Positions 41,074 through 50,051 of a DNA stretch of 64,000 nucleotides are shown here, in pieces. Each line of letters opens with the position of its first letter. Position 1 is the stretch's first letter. The position numbers were made by a program, and so were the translations under genes. The notes under the pieces were generated by a model. That model saw nothing but the letters and a program-made list of their open reading frames with translations, searched no databases and had not been told where the DNA came from. Source of the DNA: Mesobacillus jeotgali (GTDB lineage Bacteria > Bacillota > Bacilli > Bacillales > Cytobacillaceae); contig NZ_CP109811.1 of NCBI RefSeq assembly GCF_014856545.2, positions 3,528,001-3,592,000 of the forward strand. Reading direction: 5' to 3'.

Positions 41074-42542
41074 TTTAAATTCTCATCCTTCTCTGCTTTT
41101 ATTGCATCCATTAAAACTTTTCCTCTGCTGCTCGCCGGATAAGGGGCACCCATCAGATAGGAAATCGTCGGTGCCAGGGATACAAGGCTGTGTTTCTCTT
41201 GCACTTTTACGCCCTTGGCGATGTGTGGTCCATGCATAAAAAATGGAACAAACCGTTCTCCTTCATCCAGGTGTCCGTGGCCGCCGATGCCATCAGCCTG
41301 TCCGTGGTCCGCACAGACTACTAGTGTTGTGTTCTCCATCTTCCCTTCAGTTTCCAGCCATTGAACAAACTCTTGGATCAGCGCGTCTGCTTCCTCAATC
41401 TTTTCAATATAATCATCATAGAGAACGCCGCGGCTGTGGCCAACCTGATCCGTACCGATCATCTGGACGATAAACAGATCCGGGTCCTGCTCATCCATGA
41501 TTTTTCTTGCCCTCGCAAGCATGTTCGTATCTGCTTTGTCCTTATGCATGACAGCTGTAACGGTCTCGACATCACTGCCCATTGCATCAACAAGGTGAGC
41601 AATGCCAAGGAGCCGCCCTCTTTTGCCCACTTTGCGAAGCGAGTCAAATATTGTTTCTGTGTTAACTCCAAGTTTATAGACCATATTCGATTTGATGCCA
41701 TGCTCAAACGGATAGGTCCCAGTGAACATCGAACTAAAGCAAACAACGGTCCTTGCAGGATACAATGTTTCCATATTCAAATATTCAGTTCCATTCTCTT
41801 TTAACTGATCGAGGAATGGTGTATTTGCTTCATAAAAGCGTTCTTTACGCATTCCATCAATGACAATGACAATGACCTTATCGGACAGGCCATTCTCCGG
41901 CACTTCCGGTCCATCATCCTTCGTGTAGCTCTCATAGGCCTTTGGCTTCCAGTCAAATAAATATCGGTGAAGAATAAAGGCAAAGAGGAGAACAAAGCCA
42001 TAAAAAATAGCAATATCAAAAAACGGTAAATTTGCACCAGCGGTTAAGGTGCTGAATGACAGTTCCCATAGAGAAAGCAGCAGGAAAACTTTTGGAAGCT
42101 GCTCCTGGGCATTCCCGCTGGTAGAGTCACTATTCTTCAAAACAAGCTTCCAAAATCTCGTGAAGTTAAGCCATGAAGTACCAATCCTTAGGTGATAGTA
42201 AAGCGTTCCCCAGAAAAACACCGTGAAGAAAAAGTACAATCCAGCTGCGAAAAGCAGAAGATTAATATTAGGTTCAGGCCAAACAATCATAAAAACAACG
42301 AATGGTATCCACAAATAGTTTCTCAAGAAAAGTGGAAAATCATAAATAAAATAGATGACGAATATCGGAAGCACCATAAGGAAGGAAAGTAAAAACTCTA
42401 CTATGCTTCCTGTACTCCCTAAGTCTCCGAGATGAAATAATACCATTGTGCCAACTGTAAAAATTGGCGTAAAGGGCTTCCCCTCATTAAGCAAATTCCA
42501 GCTTCGGGCCGCGAATTTCTCAAACTTCGAAGCACTTTTCAT
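41070..42542 (-). CDS. Membrane-anchored alkaline phosphatase-superfamily hydrolase
   Basis: A 490-residue protein with about six N-terminal membrane segments (to about residue 195) and a C-terminal type I phosphodiesterase/nucleotide pyrophosphatase domain. Metal and catalytic motifs are VIVIVIDGMR (Asp), the nucleophile Thr in PARTVVCFSS, GTDQVGHSRG (Asp, His), CADHGQ and GGHGHLD. Family members cleave phosphodiesters or transfer phospho-groups on envelope lipids and glycans. Overlaps of 4 bases at both ends show tight coupling with the UPF0104 and GT2 genes. The substrate is unknown. Confidence 0.82.
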   Translation of the reverse strand: MKSASKFEKFAARSWNLLNEGKPFTPIFTVGTMVLFHLGDLGSTGSIVEFLLSFLMVLPIFVIYFIYDFPLFLRNYLWIPFVVFMIVWPEPNINLLLFAAGLYFFFTVFFWGTLYYHLRIGTSWLNFTRFWKLVLKNSDSTSGNAQEQLPKVFLLLSLWELSFSTLTAGANLPFFDIAIFYGFVLLFAFILHRYLFDWKPKAYESYTKDDGPEVPENGLSDKVIVIVIDGMRKERFYEANTPFLDQLKENGTEYLNMETLYPARTVVCFSSMFTGTYPFEHGIKSNMVYKLGVNTETIFDSLRKVGKRGRLLGIAHLVDAMGSDVETVTAVMHKDKADTNMLARARKIMDEQDPDLFIVQMIGTDQVGHSRGVLYDDYIEKIEEADALIQEFVQWLETEGKMENTTLVVCADHGQADGIGGHGHLDEGERFVPFFMHGPHIAKGVKVQEKHSLVSLAPTISYLMGAPYPASSRGKVLMDAIKAEKDENLN

Positions 42543-43459
42543 AATTCGTTGCCCCTTTCCCTAGTCCATTTTTTCAGTAAGTGCGCCGGTACAGGATAAG
42601 CAGCCAATGCAATCCCTCCGACTATAAAAGAAAATAAATATTTCAATCCATGGGTAATGACCGCAGCTGTATAGGCATTTTCAGGAGCTATTCCATTTGC
42701 TCCTAACGCAAAAACCATTATGGCCTCATAGCTGGCGATTCCTCCAGGTGTAATCTGGAAGATCTGCCCGGCAACCGTAATGCTGTTAACCCAAATTGCC
42801 TGTACAAAGCTGATGTTGCTTCCCCCATTCAATACAACCCCATAAATGACTGCTGCTTCCAGGATCCAGCTTATCAGGGTCAGCATAATGATCCAGATTC
42901 CCCGCCAGCCAATGAAAGCATTTTTCATTATAGTTAATTGTCTGTCAAAGAAAGCACGGAATTTATAGTAAAGAATAATTGTGACAACCACACCGCTTAC
43001 TCCCAGCCATACGAAAAACTTCCCATTCAAAGGCAGCTCAAGAAAGGCCAAACCTGCCGAAGCCATTCCAAATAGAATGATCGTATCCATCACCCGCAGG
43101 ACGATCACAGAATTAAATGCTTCTAACCCCGTAATATCAGGCTCCCTTGCTTTCAAGACACCAATCCTCGCAAAATCACCCGCTTTTACAGGCAGGAGGT
43201 GATTCAGAAGCAAGCTGTAAAAAAGACCGTACATGCAGGTTGTAAGTCGTACTCTATTGTTCAGATAAAGCTTCCAGGCTGCTCCTCTTGCCAAAAAAGC
43301 AAGGAAATAACTGCTGAAAATGAGCAACAAAATTCCAGGTTTTGTTGCGATTGCCTTTATTTCCTCTATCATCATCCCTGCATCAAGATAGTAAAACGTC
43401 ATAATCAGAAATGCGGTAATCAGCAGAATGGAAATTAGTTTCTTAAAGGTAGTTTTCAT
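42539..43459 (-). CDS. UPF0104/lysylphosphatidylglycerol synthase-type membrane protein
   Basis: A 306-residue protein with about eight membrane segments, resembling the flippase-like part of MprF and YbhN/AglD. It has the motif NHLLPVKAGDFARI near residue 85 and a conserved PGGIASYEA near 235. The start ATG 43459 lies 17 bases inside the epimerase gene; an upstream ATG at 43525 is in the same frame but inside the epimerase. No aminoacyl-transfer domain is attached. In this operon it could move a lipid-linked sugar or lipid across the membrane (inference). Confidence 0.78.
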   Translation of the reverse strand: MKTTFKKLISILLITAFLIMTFYYLDAGMMIEEIKAIATKPGILLLIFSSYFLAFLARGAAWKLYLNNRVRLTTCMYGLFYSLLLNHLLPVKAGDFARIGVLKAREPDITGLEAFNSVIVLRVMDTIILFGMASAGLAFLELPLNGKFFVWLGVSGVVVTIILYYKFRAFFDRQLTIMKNAFIGWRGIWIIMLTLISWILEAAVIYGVVLNGGSNISFVQAIWVNSITVAGQIFQITPGGIASYEAIMVFALGANGIAPENAYTAAVITHGLKYLFSFIVGGIALAAYPVPAHLLKKWTRERGNEL

Positions 43460-44393
43460 ACTGCTCAGCCCATGCCACAGTCTCTGCGATTCCTTTTCTG
43501 AAGTCCACCTCTGGTTCATAACCAAGCAATTCCCGTGCCAGGGAAAGATCAGCCCATGTCCTGTCTACGTCTCCGGCACGGTTTTCTTCACGACTAATTT
43601 TCATATCAGGATAGTAAATCCGGAGCTCGTCCAAAAGCTGATTCATCGAAACCGGCCTGCCGGATCCAATATTGATAATGGCACTTTGCTCTAAATTTTT
43701 TAGAGCAAGGCTCATGCCGTTCACAATGTCACTTATATATGTATAATCACGAGATCCGCCCTCGCCAAAAATCGTTATTTCTTCTCTGTTTTTCAATTTT
43801 TTTATGAAATTAGCGATTGCCATATCCGGCCTTCCCCATGGACCATAAACAGTGAAAAATCTTAGGATTTTAACATCCATCCCATATAAATGGCCATATA
43901 CATGACAAAAAGATTCAGCTCCGTATTTTGAGGCAGCGTAAGGAGAAATAGGTTTGCCCGATGCCATATCTTCTTTGAACGGGATATTTTTCATCATTCC
44001 ATATACGGATGATGAAGAAGCAAAAATGACCTGCTTCACACCAGCCTTTCCGGCTCCTTCTAGTACGTTAACGGTAGCCTTTACATCATAATCTATGTAT
44101 TCAAGCGGACGAAGAATGGAATAGGCAACTCCCGGCAAGGCCGCAAGGTGCACAATTGCTTCCGGTGATATTCTTTTGATCATGTCGATGGTCTTCTCAC
44201 GTTCCAGAAGATCTGCTTGATAAAACTGGAAATCACCAGCCTGCTTAATGACTTCCAGATGCTGTTTTTTTCTCTCCACAGAGTAGTAAGGGTGCATGTT
44301 ATCGATGATAGCCACCTCATGCTGCTCCTTCAGCATTTTCACGGCAAAATGGCTTCCGATGAACCCTGCTCCTCCAGTAATCAAAATTTTCAC
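43443..44393 (-). CDS. NAD-dependent nucleotide-sugar epimerase
   Basis: A 316-residue extended short-chain dehydrogenase: VKILITGGAGFIGSH for NAD binding at the N-terminus, catalytic Ser-Tyr-Lys as SSSSVYG and YAASK, and the substrate segment RFFTVYGPWGRPDMAI, which resembles UDP-glucuronate 4-epimerases more than UDP-glucose 4-epimerases. The start is GTG 44393 with AGAGGTG ahead. First gene of the epimerase / UPF0104 / hydrolase / GT2 operon; a TGGTAAAAT extended -10 (44420-44428) on the minus strand may be its promoter. Confidence 0.86.
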   Translation of the reverse strand: MKILITGGAGFIGSHFAVKMLKEQHEVAIIDNMHPYYSVERKKQHLEVIKQAGDFQFYQADLLEREKTIDMIKRISPEAIVHLAALPGVAYSILRPLEYIDYDVKATVNVLEGAGKAGVKQVIFASSSSVYGMMKNIPFKEDMASGKPISPYAASKYGAESFCHVYGHLYGMDVKILRFFTVYGPWGRPDMAIANFIKKLKNREEITIFGEGGSRDYTYISDIVNGMSLALKNLEQSAIINIGSGRPVSMNQLLDELRIYYPDMKISREENRAGDVDRTWADLSLARELLGYEPEVDFRKGIAETVAWAEQYENYL

Positions 44394-44449
44394 GATTACA
44401 CCTCTTTCTTTCTCAAGCCATTTTACCATAGTATTTCATCTAAAAACGA

Positions 44450-44474
44450 AAATAGAGCCGCATCGCTGCGGCTC
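44450..44474 (-). terminator. Terminator-like hairpin after the Fur-regulated lipoprotein gene
   Basis: The perfect 8-bp stem GAGCCGCA / TGCGGCTC with a 4-base loop, followed on the minus strand by TATTTTCG, starts 8 bases after the stop codon. Confidence 0.75.
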
Positions 44475-44481
44475 CCGTTTT

Positions 44482-45700
44482 CTAAAGCAGACTATCTACT
44501 GCTGAAATCACTGCGTCGCCTTTTGCTTTGGCATCTTCCGGCTTATTTTCCGCAATGGCATTATACCATGCTTCAGCATCTGCAAATACGGCCTGAGTTT
44601 TTTCTTCACCTAACTTTTCAGTCATCTGCCCTTGAAGCATTTTCAGGAACATGTTCCCTTCCATTGCGCCTACTTTAGCTTCAACAGCATTATCTTCGGC
44701 TGCAAGCTTTGGTGCCTTTTCGTAATAGCTTTTGATTTTGCCGGCCACTGCTTTAGCGAATAATGCATTTGTTTCTGCAGCTTTGATTGTTGACGGATCC
44801 GTCGTGTTCAGCGTGAATAGTTTGTCTAACTCAGCAGCTGCTGCTTCATCTCCGCCGCCAAGTGATCCTTTAATTGCCTGGTAGAATCCCCATGCTTCAG
44901 CCTGCATGATGGACAATTCTTTTGCCTCTTTTCCTTCCTTCGCTCCAGCTTCCATCTTTTCAGCATATGATTTAGCTGCCAGGTAGTAGCTTCTGTAGAT
45001 TGACTTGTCTGTTACTTGAAGATAAACCTGGAAGTCTTCAGCATTGCCTGAGTTGAGTGCTTCTTCCTGCGCGGATAATCCTGAGTTGATATTCTCAACA
45101 AGGCTAGAGTCACCGCTTAGTTCGTAGTAGTTATCTCGTTTTTCAGCTGTTGGAATAAAAACTTTTTCAGCCAGGTGCTTGATTTGTACGAATGCAAGGT
45201 TAGCATCTTCCTTCTTATCCTCAGTCAAAGCAGTTACTGCTTCCTTTTGTAGTGCTTTTTGATTTTGATAGAAATATGATTGCGTTGTCTTATCAGTCAA
45301 TTGAACAGCGATAATTGGCTCCATTTCTCCGCTCTTTCCAGCTGTAAGCGCAGCCTGGATTGCCTGGTCGAATTCAGGGGTAAGCTCTGCTACGTCTTTT
45401 TGAAGACCTGCTTCATATTGTTGTTGGACAGTATCCCAGTTAACTTCCTGGCCTTCTTTTGCTTTTACTAGTTCGGACATCATATCAGCATAAGCTGCAG
45501 CCTGCTTTGCTGCATCTGTATCTTCTACCTTTACTTCTTTGTTTTCTTCAGTCTTTGTGTCTTCTTTTTCTTTATCTGTTTCAGCCTGTTTGTTTTCTTC
45601 AGGCTTCTCTGCCGTTTCATCTCCTCCGCAAGCTGCCAATACTGTGCTTGCCATTAAAAAAACTTGCAAAGACTGCTTTCAGATGCTTTTTCTTGTTCAT
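44482..45700 (-). pseudogene. Iron-regulated lipoprotein, split by a frameshift in its signal peptide
   Basis: ATG 45700 with AGGGGGATTT ahead begins MNKKKHLKAVFASFF, but after a run of seven T (minus strand; 45656-45662) the frame closes soon after. One T fewer would continue into ..SFLMASTVLAAC, a good lipobox, and then an open frame of about 390 residues. As written, only a poor TTG start at 45669 opens the long frame. The mature part is a Glu/Lys-rich linker followed by a helical domain of about 340 residues, with a repeated [IV]QLTDK/LQVTDK...YY motif hinting at an internal duplication. Two Fur boxes lie upstream. Family not recognised. A sequencing error in the T run is as likely as a true mutation or phase variation. 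Confidence 0.72.
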
Positions 45701-45739
45701 GTTTCAAATCCCCCTATGTAATGTTAGTAATTTTATAAA

Positions 45740-45789
45740 TGATAATGATTTTCATTGACAATTGTAATTATAGGCGAGAATGATTATCA
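45740..45789. promoter_or_regulatory. Two Fur boxes upstream of the lipoprotein gene
   Basis: TGATAATGATTTTCA at 45740-45754 differs from the 7-1-7 Fur repeat at one position; CGAGAATGATTATCA at 45775-45789 differs at two. They lie 40-90 bases upstream of the start codon. Confidence 0.85.
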
Positions 45790-46038
45790 CTGTCAACGAA
45801 CTTTGTGAGAAAACTTTGACAAACTTGTGAAATCATATTTTTCCCGGTTTAAAGGATCTTAGTCTACCGTGGTCGTTTTGGTAGAACCCATTCGAACATC
45901 AAAACTCTTATTGCCCCTTGATTATTAATGATATCATCGCGGTTAAAGGAAGTTGGGGAGTATAAGCTTCCGGGCGAGCGAGGACCGTATTTTGTTCTTT
46001 TTTACAGCTTATCCATTCTATCAGGTCCAAAACTCCTC
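45790..46038. other. Non-coding gap between lipoprotein promoter and trxA terminator
   Basis: About 250 bases with no gene that has a ribosome binding site and no repeat that I can see. This is the right-hand edge of the block inserted between uvrC and trxA relative to B. subtilis. Confidence 0.5.
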
Positions 46039-46072
46039 AAAAAAATCCCGCCTTCGAGGAAGGCGGGATTTT
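46039..46072 (-). terminator. Intrinsic terminator of trxA
   Basis: AAATCCCGCCTT pairs with AAGGCGGGATTT, followed by T residues on the minus strand, 12 bases after the trxA stop. Confidence 0.93.
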
Positions 46073-46083
46073 CACATTCATTT

Positions 46084-46398
46084 TTAGATATGCTGTTGCA
46101 GGCGTCCTGCAAGTGCTTCTTTTGGTTGGAAACCAACTACTTTATCAACCGGCTGACCATCTTTAAGGACAAGTAGTGTCGGGATGCTCATGATGCCGTA
46201 TTGAGCTGCAGTCTGCTGATTATCATCAACATCAAGCTTAACAATTTTCACTTTGTCTCCCATTTCTGAATCTAATTCTTCAAGCACAGGAGCGATCATT
46301 TTACATGGGCCGCACCAAGGTGCCCAAAAGTCAACAAGCACTAGGCCTGATCCTGTTTCGTTAGCAAAAGTTGCGTCAGTAGCATGTGTAATAGCCAT
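46084..46398 (-). CDS. trxA: Thioredoxin
   Basis: The general thiol-disulfide reductant. The 104-residue protein has active site WCGPC at residues 28-32, within [14 protein letters not shown], and the cis-proline segment [15 protein letters not shown] precedes the ATG. Own promoter and terminator. Confidence 0.98.
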   Translation of the reverse strand: MAITHATDATFANETGSGLVLVDFWAPWCGPCKMIAPVLEELDSEMGDKVKIVKLDVDDNQQTAAQYGIMSIPTLLVLKDGQPVDKVVGFQPKEALAGRLQQHI

Positions 46399-46434
46399 TT
46401 GAATGCCTCCTAAATAAATCTGAATACTAACGTC

Positions 46435-46440
46435 AGTATA
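46435..46440 (-). promoter_or_regulatory. Extended -10 of trxA
   Basis: The minus strand reads TGATATACT (TG-N-TATACT), about 37 bases ahead of the trxA start; no strong -35. Confidence 0.5.
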
Positions 46441-46532
46441 TCACCGTTTACCAATTGATGCTATTTATCTGCTCTTGTTGTAATTTACCCTTTTCACATA
46501 TGAATATTCCCATTTTATTCGTTTTTACAGAC

Positions 46533-46559
46533 AAAAAAAACGGACGAGTGTGACGTCCG
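46533..46559 (-). terminator. Intrinsic terminator of the fadR-fadB-etfBA operon
   Basis: The stem CGGACG / CGTCCG with a 7-base loop is followed by eight T on the minus strand, about 18 bases after the etfA stop. Confidence 0.9.
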
Positions 46560-46576
46560 CTTTTTGGATTGAAATA

Positions 46577-47554
46577 TTAAGCGTTTACTTTAAGCTTCTT
46601 GAATTCTTCAGTAAGCATTGGAATAACTTCAAATAAATCGCCAACAATGCCATAGTCTGCAACTTTGAAGATATTTGCTTCTGGATCTTTGTTGATTGCG
46701 ACAATGACCTTGGAGTTGGACATACCTGCAAGGTGCTGGATTGCTCCGGAAATACCGGCAGCGATGTATAAGTCTGGAGTTACGACTTTACCTGTCTGCC
46801 CGATTTGCAGTGAATAATCACAGTAGTCAGCATCACATGCACCACGTGACGCTCCAACAGCTCCGCCAAGAACGTCAGCAAGTTCCTTCAATGGCTCGAA
46901 GCCTTCTTCGCTCTTCACACCGCGTCCGCCTGCTACTACAACTTTTGCTTCGGAAAGATCTACACCTTCAGTTGCTTTACGGACAACATCCTTGATAATT
47001 GTTCTAAGATCTTTAATCTCTGCAGAAACAGTTGAAATCTCACCCGACTTACCTGCATCCTTTTCAAGTGGAGCGATATTATTTGGACGGATTGTCGCAA
47101 ACACTAGTCCATCGGTAACAATCTTCTTTTCAAAGGCTTTACCAGAATAGATTGGACGAGTGAATACAAGGTTGCCGCCTGCTTCTTCAACCGCTACAGC
47201 ATCAGAGATCAGGCCTGAACCCAATTTGCTCGCGATTTTAGGAGCAAGATCCTTTCCAAGTGATGTATGACCAAAAATGACTCCTTCTGGACTTTCCTGC
47301 TCGATGACAGCCATCAATGCTTGTGAATATCCATCTGGTGTATATTGTGCAAGCTTGGCATCTTCTACTGCCACAACTTTGTCAGCACCATACTGGTATA
47401 GGTCGTTCCCTAATGAGCTTACAGACTCTCCGATCAATACTCCAACTACTTCTCCGCCCTCAGCAACTGTTTTTGCAGCTGCAATCGCTTCGAAAGAAAC
47501 ATTTCTAAGTTGTCCGTCACGTGCTTCTCCCAATACTAATACTTTTCTCGCCAT
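46577..47554 (-). CDS. etfA: Electron transfer flavoprotein alpha subunit
   Basis: Carries electrons from acyl-CoA dehydrogenases towards the quinone pool with EtfB. The 325-residue protein has the C-terminal FAD-binding domain with [20 protein letters not shown] and [19 protein letters not shown]. Last gene of fadR-fadB-etfB-etfA, 38 bases after etfB. Confidence 0.96.
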   Translation of the reverse strand: MARKVLVLGEARDGQLRNVSFEAIAAAKTVAEGGEVVGVLIGESVSSLGNDLYQYGADKVVAVEDAKLAQYTPDGYSQALMAVIEQESPEGVIFGHTSLGKDLAPKIASKLGSGLISDAVAVEEAGGNLVFTRPIYSGKAFEKKIVTDGLVFATIRPNNIAPLEKDAGKSGEISTVSAEIKDLRTIIKDVVRKATEGVDLSEAKVVVAGGRGVKSEEGFEPLKELADVLGGAVGASRGACDADYCDYSLQIGQTGKVVTPDLYIAAGISGAIQHLAGMSNSKVIVAINKDPEANIFKVADYGIVGDLFEVIPMLTEEFKKLKVNA

Positions 47555-47592
47555 TTGATTTACCTCCTGCGTATTTATTCTTCCTTTATGTC

Positions 47593-48366
47593 TTAAACGA
47601 CTTTCGCTTCTGTGTGAAGCAGGTTGACAAGTTCCTTAACCTGATCAGCAAGTTCGCCTTGAAGGACTTTTCCTGCCTCTTTTTGCGGAGGAAGATAAAT
47701 TTCGATTGTCTTTGTCTTAGCTTCTACATCGTCCTCATCCAGATCAAGATCATCAAGCTCAAGCTCATCAAGCGGCTTTTTCTTTGCTTTCATGATTCCT
47801 GGAAGAGATGGATAGCGAGGCTCATTCAGCCCCTGTTGTGCAGTTACAAGAACAGGAAGGCTTGTCTCAATGACTTCTGAATCCCCTTCTACGTCTCTAG
47901 TAATTGTAGCAGTAGTTCCGTTGATCTCTAGTTTCGTAATCGTTGTTACATAAGGCATTCCCAGCTGTTCAGCAACACGAGGTCCTACCTGGCCAGAACC
48001 GCCATCGATTGCGACATTTCCGCCAAGGATAAGGTCAGCTTCTTTATCCTTAAGGTATTCAGCAAGGATTTTTGCAGTTGTGAACTGGTCGCCGTCTTCA
48101 ACGTCATCTTCGATATTGATCAATACCGCTTTGTCTGCTCCCATAGCCAAAGCTGTACGCAGCTGCTTCTCTGTTTCTTCATTGCCTACAGAAACGACAG
48201 TAACTTCGCCGCCGTGAGCGTCTCTTACCTGGATTGCTTCCTCAATCGCATATTCATCGTAAGGATTGATGATGAATTCAGCGCCATCTTCATTAATCTT
48301 GCCGTTTGAGATCGTGATTTTTTCTTCTGTATCGAATGTCCTTTTCATTAGAACGTAGATATTCAT
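47593..48366 (-). CDS. etfB: Electron transfer flavoprotein beta subunit
   Basis: The AMP-binding partner of EtfA; 257 residues. It begins MNIYVLMKRTFDTEEKI and includes the AMP-site segment LILGGNVAIDGGSGQVGPR and the anchoring loop near residue 190. ATG 48366 has TAGGAGG ahead; a further ATG nine codons upstream is less likely. Confidence 0.96.
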   Translation of the reverse strand: MNIYVLMKRTFDTEEKITISNGKINEDGAEFIINPYDEYAIEEAIQVRDAHGGEVTVVSVGNEETEKQLRTALAMGADKAVLINIEDDVEDGDQFTTAKILAEYLKDKEADLILGGNVAIDGGSGQVGPRVAEQLGMPYVTTITKLEINGTTATITRDVEGDSEVIETSLPVLVTAQQGLNEPRYPSLPGIMKAKKKPLDELELDDLDLDEDDVEAKTKTIEIYLPPQKEAGKVLQGELADQVKELVNLLHTEAKVV

Positions 48367-48454
48367 TTGTTCCCCTCCTAAGTATTCAAACATTTTAGCT
48401 GTTCTAAAGATTAGAAAAATTTATTTTAAAAAAATTTGCTGCTAAAAGGTTTGC

Positions 48455-49228
48455 TTATCTGCCTTTAAAATCAGGCTGCCTTTTTTCCAGGAATGCCTTG
48501 ATTCCCTCCTGGCCGTCCTCCGACAGGAAGACATCGCCAAAATACTTGGCTTCTTCCTTAACACCTTTGTAAAAGGATTCATGCTTGGAATAGTTCAATA
48601 GTTTAATAGCTGCGCCCAGGGAAACTGGACTCTTTTTCGCAATTTTCCCGGCAAGCTTGTATGCGTTTTCAAGCAACTGTTCCTCAGGATAAGCATGGTT
48701 GGCCAATCCATATTGGACTGCTTCCACACCAGTGATGGGGTCGCTTGTAAACAGCATCTCGGCCGCTCTTGCTGCGCCCACATATCTTGGCAGTCGCTGG
48801 CTGCCTGCAAACCCTGGAATCAGACCAAGCTGCAGCTCTGGCAATCCCAATTTTGCGCTTTCGGCTACAAGGCGGAAGTGGCATGCCATTGCAAGCTCCA
48901 GGCCGCCGCCCAATGCCGCTCCATGGATGGCAGCGATAATCGGCTTTGGAAAATGCTCCATACGCTCGAAAAGATCCTGGCCATATTCAGCTAGTTTGGC
49001 AAAATCTTCTCCGGTTTTAATAGTGGTGAATTCTTTGATATCCGCTCCTGCAGAGAAGAACCTGCCTTCACCATGGATTAATACAACCCTGATTTCTTCA
49101 TTCCCCTCGATCTCATCCAATACTCCTGAAATTTCTTTCAGCAGCCCGGATGCTAGGGCATTCGCCGGCGGACGGTCAATCGTGATCGTGGCGATCCTGT
49201 CCTCCGCAGACCATTTAAGATACTCCAC
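48455..49228 (-). CDS. fadB: Enoyl-CoA hydratase FadB
   Basis: Hydrates enoyl-CoA in fatty acid beta-oxidation. The 257-residue crotonase-fold protein has the oxyanion-hole segments FFSAGADIKEF and IHGAALGGGLELAMACHFR, with the catalytic glutamate in LPELQLGLIPGFAGSQRLPR. The start is GTG 49228 with AAAGGAGGGG ahead; the frame is open 33 codons upstream, through an intergenic hairpin. Member of the FadR-controlled operon. Confidence 0.95.
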   Translation of the reverse strand: MEYLKWSAEDRIATITIDRPPANALASGLLKEISGVLDEIEGNEEIRVVLIHGEGRFFSAGADIKEFTTIKTGEDFAKLAEYGQDLFERMEHFPKPIIAAIHGAALGGGLELAMACHFRLVAESAKLGLPELQLGLIPGFAGSQRLPRYVGAARAAEMLFTSDPITGVEAVQYGLANHAYPEEQLLENAYKLAGKIAKKSPVSLGAAIKLLNYSKHESFYKGVKEEAKYFGDVFLSEDGQEGIKAFLEKRQPDFKGR

Positions 49229-49251
49229 ATTTTCCCCTCCTTTTACATGAA

Positions 49252-49298
49252 GGCAAGTTTCGCATCCTGGAAAATCTCCTTTCTGCGAAACTAGCCTT
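49252..49298 (-). promoter_or_regulatory. Long hairpin between fadR and fadB
   Basis: AGGCTAGTTTCGCA and TGCGAAACTTGCCT (minus strand) form a 14-bp stem with one mismatch and a 19-base loop. It ends about 23 bases before the fadB start. There is no T run behind it, so it is not a normal terminator; an RNA processing or stability element is possible. Confidence 0.6.
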
Positions 49299-49358
49299 TT
49301 TCCCCTGCCTTTTCCGCTTACTGGCATTCAAAGTGCCGGAAAGCCGGGAAAGACGTGA

Positions 49359-49961
49359 TTAAAGGACCGGTTTGGTGTCCTGGTAACCGCAGCCATTGAT
49401 TAGCAGCTGGTGTACCGCTTTTGCCAGGTCAGTAAGATTGTATTTCTGTTCATTCATTACCCATGAAGTCGCAGTTTCATCTACTGTACCAAAAATCATC
49501 TGCCTTGCAAGACGCAAATCCAGGGAGCTTGAAAACTCTCCATTCTCTATGCCTTCCAAAATGATTTTGTCGATCAGCATTAAGTAGCCCTTAAGCACCT
49601 CGTTGATTTTATGCCGGAGATCCTTATTTGACTGCCTTAGCTCCAGCTGGGTTACAATTGCAAGATGCCGGTCATCTGAAAGAATCTTAAAATGCGTTTC
49701 GACCAACATATATAATTTCTCTGTTGCTGTTTGTTTTCCTGCAATTTTTTCTTCAATACTTCCCACGAAGTAACCCATTTTCTCCTGGAACAGAGAAATC
49801 AGTATGTCTTCCTTATTCTTGAAATACAAATAAATGGTCCCATCAGCCACTCCAGCCTGCTTTGCTATTTTAGAAACCTGCGCCTGGTGGTAGCCGTTTT
49901 CTGCGATAATGACCACTGCTGCGTCAATTATTTGCATATATTTCGGCCTGTTTTTCTTCAT
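49359..49961 (-). CDS. fadR: FadR, TetR-family repressor of fatty acid degradation
   Basis: A 200-residue repressor (YsiA in B. subtilis) released from DNA by long-chain acyl-CoA. The N-terminal helix-turn-helix reads RPKYMQIIDAAVVIIAENGY followed by VSKIAKQAGVADGTIYLYF. The C-terminal domain binds ligand. ATG 49961 has GGGAGTG ahead; the longest frame extends 35 codons upstream across the operator. A FadR box lies about 90 bases ahead, implying self-regulation. Confidence 0.95.
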   Translation of the reverse strand: MKKNRPKYMQIIDAAVVIIAENGYHQAQVSKIAKQAGVADGTIYLYFKNKEDILISLFQEKMGYFVGSIEEKIAGKQTATEKLYMLVETHFKILSDDRHLAIVTQLELRQSNKDLRHKINEVLKGYLMLIDKIILEGIENGEFSSSLDLRLARQMIFGTVDETATSWVMNEQKYNLTDLAKAVHQLLINGCGYQDTKPVL

Positions 49962-50051
49962 TTCTTTCACTCCCGCTCCAGGAAAAGCACAAGCATTAAA
50001 TGCTACAGTGGCACACTCCCGTTTACGATTTTTGTCTGCAATACTATCCAC

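Noticed and set aside
45928..46176. Plus-strand 82-codon frame near trxA
   Set aside because: It runs antisense through the end of trxA and its terminator and has no family resemblance.
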